A program made the translations under genes and the position numbers. A DNA stretch of 64,000 nt from contig CM041202.1 in the NCBI GenBank assembly GCA_023078555.1, positions 6,062,522 through 6,126,521 of the forward strand, read 5' to 3'. The notes under the pieces were generated by a model. That model was not told where the DNA came from, did no database searches, and worked only from the letters and a program-made list of their open reading frames with translations. This document shows positions 10,664 through 24,838 of this stretch, one piece after another (within the stretch, counting starts at the first letter, position 1; each line of letters starts with the position of its first letter). This stretch comes from Ulva prolifera (Eukaryota; Chlorophyta; Ulvophyceae; Ulvales; Ulvaceae).

Positions 10664-13495
10664 CTACATCCGTGCGCTGTACCCCACCCCAGACGACAGC
10701 AGCCACATCACGAAATCGTCCGAGGCGGTGGCTGAGGCGACGAGCTCGAGCCGCCGCAGCGGCCGCGGCCCCCCCTGCAGCCGCCGCAGGCCCCCCCAGC
10801 ACTGCTCCCGCAGCTCCCCCACCGCAGCCTCCACCGCCGCCTCGGCCTCCGCGTACGCACTCCCCTGGTCCCGCGACCGCGGCTTGAACCCCACCAGCGC
10901 ATGCTCCCACAGCGCCGGCGGCAAGTCGATCTCGACGAACAGCTCCCGCAGCGCAGGCAGCGCGGCGGCCGCAGCCGCGAGCCCGCACGCGTCCGCGGCC
11001 GTCGCGACCGCGTCCGGCAGGCAGAGCGCGCTGAGCGCGCGCAGCGCGCGCAGCGGGCGCAGCGCAGCGCACACCCCCTCGACGCCGCCGAGCACGAGGC
11101 GCCGCAGCGCGGGCAGCGCGGCCACAGCACGCAGCGCGTCTGGAGTGTACCGACCGCCGTTGTGGCCCCCGTACCTCCGCACCTCCAGCTCTTTCAGGCC
11201 CCTGAACCTCGCCGCCGGCTCAACTGCAGCGAGCGGAGACCCTCTCAACCCAGCGCCCCCGTAGACACTTACACAGCAATCCGCTACCGGTTCGCCCTCG
11301 CACAGCGCCCCTGAGCAAACTATGCGGGAGAATGCAGCCAGCGGCACCTGAAGCCACTCCAGCCCGGCCGCATCGCCGCAGTCTCCATCCCAGGCCCCCC
11401 CCACGCCGTCCGCACATGTGTGCTGTGGCCCATGCTGTGTGCTGGGATCCGCACCCCTCCGCCCGTCAACAGCGGCAAACGCCTTGTCAGCGCACGCGCG
11501 GTCAGCCGCGCCCGTCAGCCGCAGGACCCGCAGCGCGTGGACGAGGTCATGCATGAGGTCGCATGGGAGCTGCGGCGGCGCGGCGGTGACCTCGGTGCGC
11601 CAGTCGGAGGTCCGCAGCCGCGCACAGGTGCTGACGTGGAAGGTCGACAGCCCTCCGCGCTTCAACGCGGCGCGCGCGATCGCGGCACACGCCAGCCGTG
11701 CATCCAGTGCTGCCTCAGACCCCCGGCACTCCGGCGGCACGAACAGCTTGAGTGAGGCCAGGTGTGGGAGCGCCGGGAGGAGCCCAATGCATTCATGGCA
11801 TGCGTGTACGCCGAGGTGCCGGAGCGCCGTCAGCCGTGACAGCCCCACGACGGCATCTGCTGGACATCCGGGGGCGAGCAGCTCCAGCCGCTGCAGCGTC
11901 TGCGGAGCCACGTGTGCGGCAGCGCGAAACGCGTGCTGTGCCTGCTCGGCTGCTGCGCGCTGCGTCAGGGTGCCGCTGCTCGGCAGCGTCAGGCGCAGGT
12001 CGCGCAGGTGGCTGCAGAGAGGGAGTAGCTGGAGGATGGATGGCGAGGGGTGCACTGGAGGGGTGGTGTGCGGATGTTGCGCGCCTTGTGTGGCTGAGGG
12101 GTCCTGATGCGGCGGTTGTACGCTGTAGCTACCGGCGGAGTCTCCGGTCGGCACGATGCACGCGGTGAGCTTTGAGAGGTGTGTGAGGTTTGGGGTGGCG
12201 AGTGGGAGCTGCTCAGCGAGGGACGGCACGGTGATGTCGAGCTCTACGAGGTTCTGGACGGGTCTAGACTCCTGGGCGCTTCTGCCGCCAGGGGCGGCAA
12301 GATGATGGCCTGTGGGCGTCATGGCGCAAGATGCTCTGATGGGGCTGTCCTGCGATGCTGCGAAGGCTGGTGTGGGATCTGGTGAGAGTGCTGCTGTGGA
12401 GGTCGAGTCTGAGGAGGTTGGGGAGCGCGGGGATGCGGGGAGGGGTGCGTCTGGGACTCTGCAAGGCTGACAGGTGATGCTCACCATAGAGGGGAAGGAG
12501 TGAAGGTAACCCTGCGAGAGAAGCGTGGTTGTGTCCGCTGGCGAGGACACTGTCAGGCGCGTGATGGGCGTGAGGAAGGGGAGGATGGGGTCCAGGATCA
12601 TCGGGGAGTCGAATGTGCCTGGTGGGACGCGGAGATGGGTGATTGGCGGGCAGAAGGGAAGGCACGCGGCGAGGCTGGGCAGGATGTGGGGGAGCGTGGC
12701 TGAGGGGGCGCCATTGCAAAGGCCGGCAACGAGGTCCAGCGTGCCTTCTGAGCGGATGATGCTTGCGGATAAGACGTGAATGCGTAGGTTTTCTGGAAGA
12801 GGGAGACCTTCGTGGATGTCCAGGCGCTCGGCAACTGCCCTGAGCTCGTTGTGACTGGTCAGGATGGGTGAAATGGCGTCCATGGTTTGGTCTAAAGCCG
12901 GTCCCGGCTTCAGAAGGATACAGAATGGGTACTTGGTGACGCATGCCTCCTGACTGGTGTGCATGCTGCAAGGTAAAGCAGCTGCGTCCGAGTCCACGAC
13001 GAAGGCGTGCCTGACCAGCTGAGCGATGTGTGAGGCCACCGCGTCCACAAGCTCGGAGTCCAGCATGAACATAGATATCTGCATGTTCTCAGGACTGCAG
13101 TAAAGCAACGAAGTCTCCTTGCGCTCACCAGATGAGCTGGCGCACAACGCTGCACCAAGAGAGGCAACGGACCAGTCCTCGTGACGACAGCATACAGCGA
13201 CACAAGTGTATGCAGAAACGATGTGTAGATATGTGATAATTCACCACAGTGTTGGTGTTGATCGTACCGAGAGAAGCGAGCTGAGGTCTTCGAAGGAAAG
13301 CAGCGTCACATCGCAAGCCGAAACCCACAAGTCAAACGCATGCAGCGACACCGGGAGCTCAAACGAGCCTTGTGTGCTTCTTAGATCAGATAGCAGAGCG
13401 CTGCGAAGAATGTCGTTCTCCAGCAGCCTGGTGCCACGTACGCTGATCGCAGCTGGACTGACACCAGGGTCAACTTCAACTTGAATGGTTGTCAT
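10664..13495 (-). CDS. LRR-like protein with possible BTB/SKP1-like N-terminus
   Basis: A very long minus-strand frame from about 13149 down to 10664 (about 827 residues) is rich in leucine-spaced repeats such as LRHLGVHAC, LASLKLFV, LKELEVRRY and LRRLVLGG. This resembles leucine-rich repeats of the F-box/BTB type. An upstream exon starts at ATG 13495. Its product (FELPVSLHAFDLW, then LLSFEDLSSLL) has the spacing of a BTB/SKP1-fold N-terminus, continued by LVDAVASHIAQLV in the large exon. The join is not settled: a donor near 13249 (GTGAAT) with the acceptor at 13138 keeps frame, while the better-looking TGCAG acceptor at 13150 does not. If correct, the product would be a substrate adaptor of a ubiquitin ligase; that role is an inference from fold resemblance only. 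Confidence 0.5.

Positions 13496-15850
<2,355 letters not shown>

Positions 15851-15921
<71 letters not shown>
15851..15921. repeat. (GT)n microsatellite, about 70 bp
   Basis: A pure GT dinucleotide tract that closes the T-depleted block on its right side. Confidence 0.97.
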
Positions 15922-16901
15922 GTTCATGTGATGGCCTGAGCTTGCACCACACCTGTGCACTCTTCTATGACCACCTTTCAAGAAGACTGCAGCCTCAGCT
16001 GAGTGGCCTCGCGTCATCACACAGGGTTTGCTTGCCTACCCCACCATCACAGCAGCTCAACCTGTTATCTCAATAATCATTGATCACTTTCACGAGAAGC
16101 TGACTTTTAAGAGGATCAGGCACAGCTGAGCCTGAATTCGGATCTCGGCATTGTTTCAGCAATCTTGCCCAGCTGTATTTGGCATCGGCCGTAGCCGCGT
16201 CTAGACTCACTCCAACACAGTGAAAAGTAAACGCCCCCGACGGGACTCACACCCCCATCAGGACTCACATGGAAAACACAGCCACAAGCTACCCTTGAAG
16301 TTTCAGATGCAGAACTCATACATGGGTCACGACTGCAAGGGTGACGACAAAATCATCTCCGGCACATCTGCCCCCAGCATTGGGGCAGCCCTTAAACCCC
16401 CTTCTGTGTTGTTTCCAGGAGGATGGTCCATTGCATCCGGTCTGCAGGCGTACAAATCTGCCAACGAGGCACTTGGAGGACGCAGAGACATGGCTGCCGC
16501 GCCCCAGCAACAATTCTTCACCAGCCCGAGCGACGGCGCGACCCCCGGCGCCGCCCCTGTAGCGCCAGGGGAGGCTAGCGCGGTAGCCGCGCGGCGGAGC
16601 GACCCCATTACGCGCTTTCGCCACAGCGGGCACCCCGGCCGCCATGCGTATGCATGTGCATGCATGTGTACTCATGTGGGCTCCCCGTGACGCAGTCCCT
16701 CCTGACGCATGGAGCCTGGCATGCATTCTTTTCCGAAGACCCCAGTGCATGATGGACACTGCAGATGGGCAGTCCTCCTGGCCACCAAGCGAACCTCAAC
16801 AGAATCCCTGTCCCCCAATTTCGCCACCACAACATAACACGTAGTGTGGTAATTATGAAGAGATGCCGTGTCAGTTGGTGTGCAAGCTGCAGTGGGTGGC
16901 G
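15922..16901. other. Spacer without supported gene
   Basis: Short open frames only. There is a near-repeat of the phrase GGGACTCACA at about 16240 and 16260. No domain is recognised. Confidence 0.4.
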
Positions 16902-17794
16902 CTAGCCGACGAGCATGGCCGCCGCGCCCGCCGCCGCCGCAACTGCAAGCCCCACATGCCCGCACACGCCCCCCTCACCCAGCCCCGCAGCGCTGAACTG
17001 CGAGCTGCTCTCAAACAGGTCGTCATCTTCAACACAGCGGAAGCGCCGCTGCCCCGGCGGCGCAGCCGCTGCGGAGTCACCGTAGTAATCGTCGGCGTAA
17101 ACGACGTAATCGCAGTCATCGTTGTCACCCTCGAAGCCCTCGTTGCGGAAGCGGCGCCCGCGGCCGGGGATGCGGCCGCCCGGCAGCGCAAAGAATGCCG
17201 GGCCGAGCCCGGGTGCGCGGCCGCGGGTCCCCCCTGCACGCTCAGCACTCCACCTGTGTCGGGCCTATTCGCTTGTGCATCACGGGTGCTGCCGAAGTTC
17301 GCACATTGCGCCACGACATGCATCTGCTGGTTCACCAGGGCAAGCTCCACAGGGAAACACTGCCGAATCGACGTGTAGAATAATACACAGCACAGCGAGT
17401 ACTGCTGTGCTTGAGGGAAGAGCAGTGAGCAGTGGGTGTGCGGACCTGAGGTTCCCCCGAACGAAGGTGACCCTGTGGTGGTGGGTGGGGAGAAGGTGGA
17501 GGGTGGGGAGGTGGACGGCCGCGAGCGGCCGGAGAAGCCGCTGCGGCCGCCACCGCCGCCGCCGCGCTTGCGCGCGGTCAGCGCGTGCGCGCTGTGCTTG
17601 ACGGCGCTGCCGCCGTCCCCGTCCACGCCTGGCGGCGGCGTGGTCGGCGGCGGCAACGGCGGCAGCTCTGCGGCGGCGCCGACCGCCGAGGCGAGGGCCG
17701 TGAGCAGGGCCACGGCGACCAGCGACGCGAGGCCGCGGGCGCTGAGGTGCTGCAGGCGCCTCCGGGAGCGCTGTGTGTGCTGTGTGCTGCGCAT
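16902..17794 (-). CDS. Small predicted secreted, possibly GPI-anchored protein
   Basis: A two-exon model encodes 226 residues: 17794-17446 joined to 17233-16902, with matching phase (donor CTCAG|GTCCGC, acceptor GTGCAG|GGGGG). Exon 1 starts at a real ATG and encodes a basic N-terminus, then the hydrophobic run GLASLVAVALLTALASAVGA, which looks like a signal peptide. A Gly/Ser/Pro-rich stretch follows. Exon 2 encodes a basic patch (GRGRRFRNEG), an acidic tyrosine-rich patch (DNDDCDYVVYADDYY) and a hydrophobic C-terminus (AVAAAAGAAAMLVG) that could be a GPI-attachment signal. The family is not recognised. The unspliced 307-residue frame through the intron is less convincing because it loses the acidic and hydrophobic segments. 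Confidence 0.5.
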
Positions 17795-20700
17795 GCTGCG
17801 GGGGCTCGTGCGGAGGCCCAGCTTGGAAGTTGGCGGTCACGACGTGGGCGCACGAGGGGTCAGGTGTGTTGTGCAGCGCAGCGCTGAGCGTTGAGATTGC
17901 TCGGGTCGCTCGCGGGCTGGGGTCGGCTCACGGACTGGTGGAGCGTGCTTGCTAGCAGGGGATCGCGGCAGAAGGCTTGCATACACGCTGTTGCTGCAGT
18001 CTCGTTGCGCTTGCCACGCCCGGTCTGCACGGCTAGGTTCAGTACCTGCGAGAGAAGCATGAACGTGTGAGAGCTTGCTATGATTATATCAGGTGCGGCT
18101 GCTGAGGCAGCTGTGCGGTGGGGCTGCGGATGGGCAGCCCGAGGGAACACTGACAGCCTGGAATCTGGCAGTCCAAGCTCTGCTGAAACTGCGGATCGCG
18201 ACGACGCCGGCGAGAGCACGATCTGTCTATCGCGCGCTGATGTAGTTGCTTGTGTGATCACAGAATGACGGATCGTGTTGCGGATCGTTGTTCTATAGGC
18301 ACCACGGGGCAACGAGCGTCAGCCAGTGATTCTGCAACGCCACGAGTATGGTCACCAGCGCACGCAGCTCCAGCGCACGCAATGGCACGCGTGAAATACA
18401 AGAGACAAAGTCCTCTTCAAGTAAGAATGAAGCAACGACACGCGGAAGGGTGGCCACCTCAGCAGAGGCGGAGAGACCGAGAGCGAGCTCAGACTACCAC
18501 AGCCGGCCAGAATCCACAGAGAATTAAAGCAGAATGAATGTCCCCTTTCCATCGGTGATAGTTTGTCATGGTCAATTGAGTGACTTTCATAAAGTCTGAC
18601 ATTCCCATCGTTGCGTCGATTTGACTTGTTGCGTCGATAGTCGAACCAAAAAAAAAACTTTGACCGACACACAACCTGCGTCACACTGCGTCAAACAGTA
18701 TCTTATGCACTGCGCTCCCGCAGATTCAAATCTGTGCACAGCGGTGCTTCTCAGTCCTCAGCGACCAGTCGATGGCCGTTTGACCGAACCTGAAGCTCTA
18801 CCTACCAGGCTTTCACCTACCGTAAGAAACCGGCATCACTATCGAGTCTCAAGACCTAGGAGCCTTTCTATAAACGGTACCGGCTAAGCAGTGGAAGGCG
18901 GCAGGCCCATAACCTGTTGTGATTCAGCAGATGACCTGTGCAGTACATATTACAGCACTCATATGCTTAGATCTATCTATAGATCTATCTGAACCGATAG
19001 TGTATCTTCGATACACCACATACTTATTGTCAATTGCATGTCACAGTGCTCTGCATGGCTGCCGCATCAACTGCGCAGCCATCATCGCTAAACACTCATC
19101 AGACGTGTCATGCATGCAGTACACGCTATGCCTGACACCCCTCACGCCATGATTATTTATGCGTGCACATGTACCACGGCTGGTACATCACAACACACTC
19201 ACGTCAAGTGGTGCTGGTTGAACAGCGATAATTCATTGCGTAGTCGGCAGTGCTGAATTTTTTTTTTGCGTGAACGAAAATGCTGTCGCGGCCGTCACAG
19301 CCAGATTCGCAGCACCTCCGTGCCCGTCAAAACGAAGAAGATATGAGATATTCATCATGCCACAACATGTCGACTGTAATTTGTAGACCGCGCAGGGATC
19401 ATTCTTGCCGTGGCTTCGATGAGCCGGTGTACGGCAGCGTACTTTCAGTCTCTGTGACGGAATAACACCACTGCCCGAACGACGTGTATTAATGATTTTG
19501 AGCGATGTGAGGCTGGTGTTTCTGGTATGTCTATGTATCTGCTGTGGCCCATTAGAATGCTGTGTTGCGTTGTTTGCAAGCTCACGAGGTGAAGAAACTG
19601 CACGCAAGTTCCGGCAGAAACAAACAGCAATGCCACCTGTTACTTTACTTCACTCAATGATTAAATCTGTGGTAGCTAAGCCGGTCTAGGCCGGCGTGGT
19701 GTCCGCTCTCCATGGCTGCATCACATACAGGCCGGACATACCCGCAAGACATTGGTTGACAGGTCGCTGAACATCTACGAGACATATTACAGTGTTTTTC
19801 GGGTGTTCTCGACCCACTGTGCTCACTGGGCGTGCGCTGGGCGCCAAATCCGCGTCCATGGGCGAAAACGGCATTTTGGCCGAAAACAGGCCTTTCCCTG
19901 GGCACTTTTCTATGTTAGGCCCAGGGACCGCCTGTGTGCATTCAGTATCTTAGTGTGAGTCTATAGACACCGCCCAGGGCCCTGGGCGATGTCTGAGTTG
20001 CTCGCGTTCCCGGTGGACGTGTGCATGGCCCGAGTGCAGACCCCCCTGTCTCGGTGTGGCAAGGTGAACCGTGCTTTGTTTGTGACGAATGCTCTGCGCC
20101 GGTTGAGTGTGGCGTTGTGCAAGGGGAATGCTCTTGTGCTCCGTGCGGGGCTTCAATCTTTGGCTGGCATCACCGGCCGAGCTGTGGTACGTGCTCGTGC
20201 CCGGCCTAGTGCCATGACTGCGTGAGTGGATTTGCGTGTGTATTCCTGGCAACGGCTCGCTTCCCGGCCTCTGTCCTTTGTAACTACATGTACACGCGAT
20301 TCTTGCCACACCCGGAATGCCTGATTGTATCTCGAGATTCTGCCAATCACGCACATGCGAGACCGCGCATTGTGGCCAGGCCAACACGCATGCATGTGTT
20401 GGTTGTCTGTTGAATTTGTGGTGTGCATTTCGAGCTCACGACCGCGCGTGCAAAGCCGATTCTTTCTAAGGGCATCCGATGGAGCTGCCCACATAGTCTG
20501 CTGCAGCATCCACCAGTCTCGGATGTGGGAGGGTGTCGAAAGTTGCAGAACGGTCTTCGACTCACGCTCCCAGTCCCGGACAAGCCCGCCACACAGTATG
20601 CAGCTTCCCGTGTGTGGCCATCGCTTTCTGGAAACAGCAACTGATAGTTAGATTCCGACGAGGGCTTGCCATCGCCGCCATGGCACGTCCTGTGATAGCT

Positions 20701-21735
20701 GTTCCGGGCGAGCTCGCAATGAACACAGCTGCTGTGCACCATCCCACATGGGCTGTGGCGGCTGCTGTCACACCTCGTTCTTCACGAAACGAGCTTGACC
20801 GTAAAGTCGATCCCGAACCGGAAGTTCGTCAGCGCGCAGTTTTGCCGGCCCGGCGGGGCGATCTTTGCATATGTATGCATGCACGCCACTGCCCCGGGAC
20901 CCTCATGAGGCCTCAGCAGGCCCACATCCAAATCGCTGCCCACGGTCGACGGACAGATTGTTAGAACCCACAAGTGAAGATCACGGAACGTCAACACGAT
21001 ACGGTGCAGCCTGTAGCCACCGATGTGCTGCTCTAACGACTGGCGCGAAGCTTTAAGCCAAGCAAATGGCCTCAAAATAGGCCACGACCCCACTACGTTA
21101 GACTGGCTTGATTACGAATTCATTGGTGAATGCGCACTCTCGGTGCATGTGCTGCAGTGAAATATTCTGTCCTCTGGTCGCTAGCAGCTGCTGAAAGTGC
21201 ACACCCTGCGGATGCATATAGTCATATGAAACGGAGGCTGATAAACAAAGTACAAAGCTTTACAGAGCATATGTCATGAGTCCACAGGCCTTGGATGTAG
21301 AGAGCTCTGCAGCCCAGACAGGCAGGCGTCCCGCGCAAGACGGAAGCCTGCGATTGGCCGACATATGCATCCTTCGTTCACCGAGGGGACAAGCGATCCT
21401 TGTCGCGTCTGAGTTCATCTGAGCAGACCACGGACGCGGGCACTCCGATCGCGCTCCCGGTCTCGGCCACCGACGTGGCATCAATCCTGCCTGGCGTGCA
21501 CTCAGAATGTGGCGGGAAGCTGCATCGAGGCCTTCGCTGGGGCGTTTCGGAGGCGGCCTTGCCAGAACCACGCGTCGCAACGCGCTGGCGACCACCTCCC
21601 GCGATCATCGCACGTCTCAATGCCGCACGGGCACTCGCCTCGAAGGCAGAAATGGGTGCCCGGCGATGGCGATGTTGCTGTATGTTTTACAACCCCTTCG
21701 GCTGTATGTGCACGTGTTACAACCCCTTCGGCCGG

Positions 21736-21787
21736 CATATGTGGTCCCTTTAACTTGGAGCTGTCAATGTCCAATAGGATACGGCTC
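21736..21787 (-). repeat. 51-bp dispersed repeat, copy 1
   Basis: This sequence recurs at 26552-26603 with about six differences. On the minus strand both copies are open and read RILLDID-S-GPHM with a few changed residues, so it may be the end of a mobile-element ORF. Two direct copies of TACAACCCCTTCGGC lie just upstream. Confidence 0.55.
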
Positions 21788-22126
21788 AACTTCGAAGATC
21801 CTCGAGGCTTGTAGCGCAGCCGGGGAAATGCCGCCTGCCAGGTTACTAATGTAACTTACATTCACCCACCCGATGCCACCCGATGTCCGCACCCGCGCGC
21901 CCGCTCCGAGGAGTCAACACGTGCACCCGGACGAGGGGCCGTCCAGGCCGCCCGCCACCGTGCGCGCACCCAGCCGCCACCGTACGTGCACCCGGCCGAG
22001 GGGCCATCCAGTGTGCAGCCGTGCGCTCCATATGCATATTATATCATGCTCAGCCTGGAGTCGAAGATTGCCGCCGCACAGAACACAACATTAATGCCCC
22101 GGCCGCGGCCAGCACGGCTTGCCGTC

Positions 22127-22210
22127 GTGTGCGTGTGCGTGTGCGTGTGCGTGTGCGTGTGCGTGTGCGTGTGCGTGTGCGTGTGCGTGTGCGTGTGCGT
22201 GTGCGTGTGC
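22127..22210. repeat. (GTGTGC)14 hexamer microsatellite
   Basis: About fourteen perfect tandem copies of the hexamer GTGTGC. Confidence 0.95.
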
Positions 22211-22538
22211 ACATCAGTACCGCATCCGCACGTGTGTGCAGCTGGCCCTGCGTGCTGCCTGCAGGAGCACGCAGAGGGGCAACGCACTCGGTGCAACAGA
22301 ATGCTGCAGCAGGGCGTTCAGAACTGAAGTTATCAGGTGTGCATGAGGTGCATGAGTGCTTCACAAGCTGCACGGGTTCCTGGTCAGAGCTCGGCCGCAG
22401 GTGGACAAGATCCGTGCTCAAGGTCATGGCACAACCGAATGCCACCGCCAGGTCCAGCACAGCCTGTAGGCGACTGCTTTTCATTCGTGGACTGCAGGCC
22501 AGGCAGCCCCGGCCGTGCTGCGCAGTATATAGTGATTT

Positions 22539-22593
22539 GATTCGGAAGAGGACCTTTGTTTCTGTTTGTCTGTTACCGTCCACTCTTCTGTCA
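22539..22593 (+). repeat. Retroposon-tail family, distant copy
   Basis: Reads GATTCGGAAGAGGACC...TTACCGTCCACTCTTCTGT. It is the same family as at 1.3-3.0 kb, about 20 kb away, so the family is dispersed rather than a local array. Confidence 0.5.
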
Positions 22594-23593
22594 CGCTAGA
22601 ATATATGTACCGATGCCTATAATATTCTAGTGTTACAGAATCCTGTAGTCTACACTATTAATATAAGAGTTTAGACGACAGGAAGAGCGACTCTGGCGTG
22701 GCTCTGACATGGTGCTTCGAAAAGACCATGGTGTTCTGCTCTTTGTGTATGCACCAGCCCTTCTGTAGGCCGCCTAGATGTGTGGCGTGGGGGCGGACCT
22801 GGATAGCAGTCGGTCTCTGAAGGGAGGCGCGCCGGCCACTGAGGAGGTGTAGGGGGCCTTGGCCGAGGCAGCGGGAGGCCACGCTGACATCTGTGGGCCG
22901 CTGCAACAGCTGTTGAGCTCGGTGCTGGGGGCGCAGAGGCGGCGGCCGCACAGCGGGAGCTGCTGGTTCGAGTTGTGGCTTCGGATTCCTGCTGCAGATT
23001 CTACGCGCACTGGTCAACGCAAGCAGGCGGCGTCACAGCAGCACCGCCGTACAACATGCTGCGGGCAAGCTCGTCTGGCTTGCAAGCTGTGCTGGCGGGT
23101 CAGTGCCGGATGCTTCGCCATCTGGCTGCGTGTTTGTGCGAATCATATGCTCGAGGCGTTGAGTGGATCCGACATGTGCCTGCCGCAGGTGTGGTATGAG
23201 GACGAAGGCGAAGGCGTGGGCAGCATCGCTGAAACATGAAGCAGCTCAAGATCATGTGCATGTGTGTGGCCAGAGCGTGTGGCCATGTGGACACGCATGC
23301 ATGGCGCGCACCAGGCTTCACTTACCTGCGCCCGAACTGAGAGCATGCAGACCCACAGCGCACGGCGCCGCGCGCCCTTGCAAAGCTTAAGGGATTGTGC
23401 CGGGGATCGATCGTAGCGGTAGGCAGGTGAACACACCCGTATGCATGGGCGTCATGTCTGCTGCCGCTCGGCCATGCCTGCCTGCCTCTTTGCACGTCTC
23501 CATGCACAGGGCTGTGGCCCATGGGCTGCTTGGCCTGCGCAGGCGCGCGCGCCCCGCTATGCCCACCCCCCTTATAAGAACGCATCTGCATGT

Positions 23594-23695
23594 CAGTGTT
23601 GGGTCATCGGGCCCGATCACATGGAACAATTCCGAATACCCAGGTCTGTTTTTTGGTTGGCAGCCCTGGAAATGCTGTAAGGCGACCCAACACTG
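23594..23695. mobile_element. hAT-type MITE, copy 1 (102 bp)
   Basis: The ends are inverted: CAGTGTTGGGTC and GACCCAACACTG. The element is flanked by the 8-bp direct repeat CTGCATGT at 23586-23593 and 23696-23703. An 8-bp target duplication is characteristic of hAT transposases. There is no coding capacity. A second copy of equal length lies at 36500-36601. Confidence 0.85.
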
Positions 23696-24838
23696 CTGCA
23701 TGTCACCTTCTTGCCATATGCACCTGCATTGCAAGCACATGCTTGTCAGGTACATCCTTCTTGTGCTGGTCCTTTACACCTCACATCCGGTGCTGACACG
23801 TACGCCGACAACTGCGCGCCCGGACGTCCTGTGTGAATGTTGCCATTGTGCCACTGTGCATGCAGTCCCGCACTCGTGCGCACATGCATTGCAATGTCGT
23901 AACCGGCGACACGCACTCTTACGCGTCGCGATGTCTCGGGTGTGCGTCATGTGTCCGCGGTACATCCAGCTTCCGCGTACCACTGCCTGCGCACGGACAG
24001 GCAAAAAATCGACCCAGGATCACGCGATGCAGCCTCGTGCCTGATGAAACAAGTGTTCCTCCTGTCCTGCTATCGGGCGGTCTGATTTGCCATATGTGGC
24101 AGCGCAGATACACAGCAGGTGCTGCCGTAAGTCCGTGCTCAACGCTTCCGGGCTTTGCTGCTGCCCGCCCGTCCCTGGCTGCGATATCTTATGACCAATT
24201 TCTACATCAATTCAGAACTTCAGGTTTTTGTCGTCTTTGCTGCGTAGCTGGGCCTAGTGTACATTTTGTAAAGAAGATCCGCCAAACGGCCCGAGATGAA
24301 CGTGAACGTGGCGGACATGGTTCCATCGAACCCCGTCGCCCTGGCGGTTACCTGTGCCAAGGCAGCTGTTATGCTTTATGATTTGTATTCCTCGCGTGGA
24401 GATAAGCTGCGAGCATTCGCAAGGTGCTTCTAACCGTACCCCAGGCATACGAACTTGCAGCGAACCAGGGACCGATAAGGAACCTGCATACTGCATGCCA
24501 TATGAACGCTAGTAACGTATCCAAAGACATTGACGAGATCGCTCATGCGTCTGCTTTGCTGCGTGTGGAGATCAGCGTGGGAACATGTCGATCGTGTTCT
24601 AGTATTCTCTGCATCATCTCGGAAAGCGCTTGCGCGACGATTTCGCAGCAGAACCGCATTATCCTACATATTTTGTCACTTCTTGCCGCTCTGTCTGGGC
24701 GTATTCTACACCGTTGTGCAAAGATCACAGCTACGCTCCAACCGCGTGGCTCGCGGTGTGAGCAGCTCCAGGTGAGGCATGCCATCCCCCGCATCACACC
24801 GCCGATCCGCCAGCAGAACCTGAGGTCAGTATCTGGGA

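Larger units (their letters stand above)
17795..24838. other. Long repeat-bearing intergenic region
   Basis: About 7 kb without a supportable gene. It holds a GTGTGC hexamer array, one copy of a 51-bp repeat, one retroposon-tail copy and a hAT-type MITE, annotated separately. A leucine-rich open stretch at about 22860-23000 (PLQQLLSSVLGA) might be an upstream exon of the kinase gene, but I could not join it. Confidence 0.4.

Noticed and set aside
16871-17794. Unspliced 307-residue minus-strand ORF
   Set aside because: The two-exon model changes frame into a more protein-like, acidic sequence with a natural end and good splice signals.
22127-22210. Regular array that could suggest a CRISPR
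   Set aside because: It is a simple hexamer microsatellite with no spacers, in eukaryotic DNA.
24772-24824. Short upstream exon of the kinase gene
   Set aside because: It would need a 25-nt intron; an in-frame ATG at 24839 is a simpler start, though a longer-range upstream exon remains possible.
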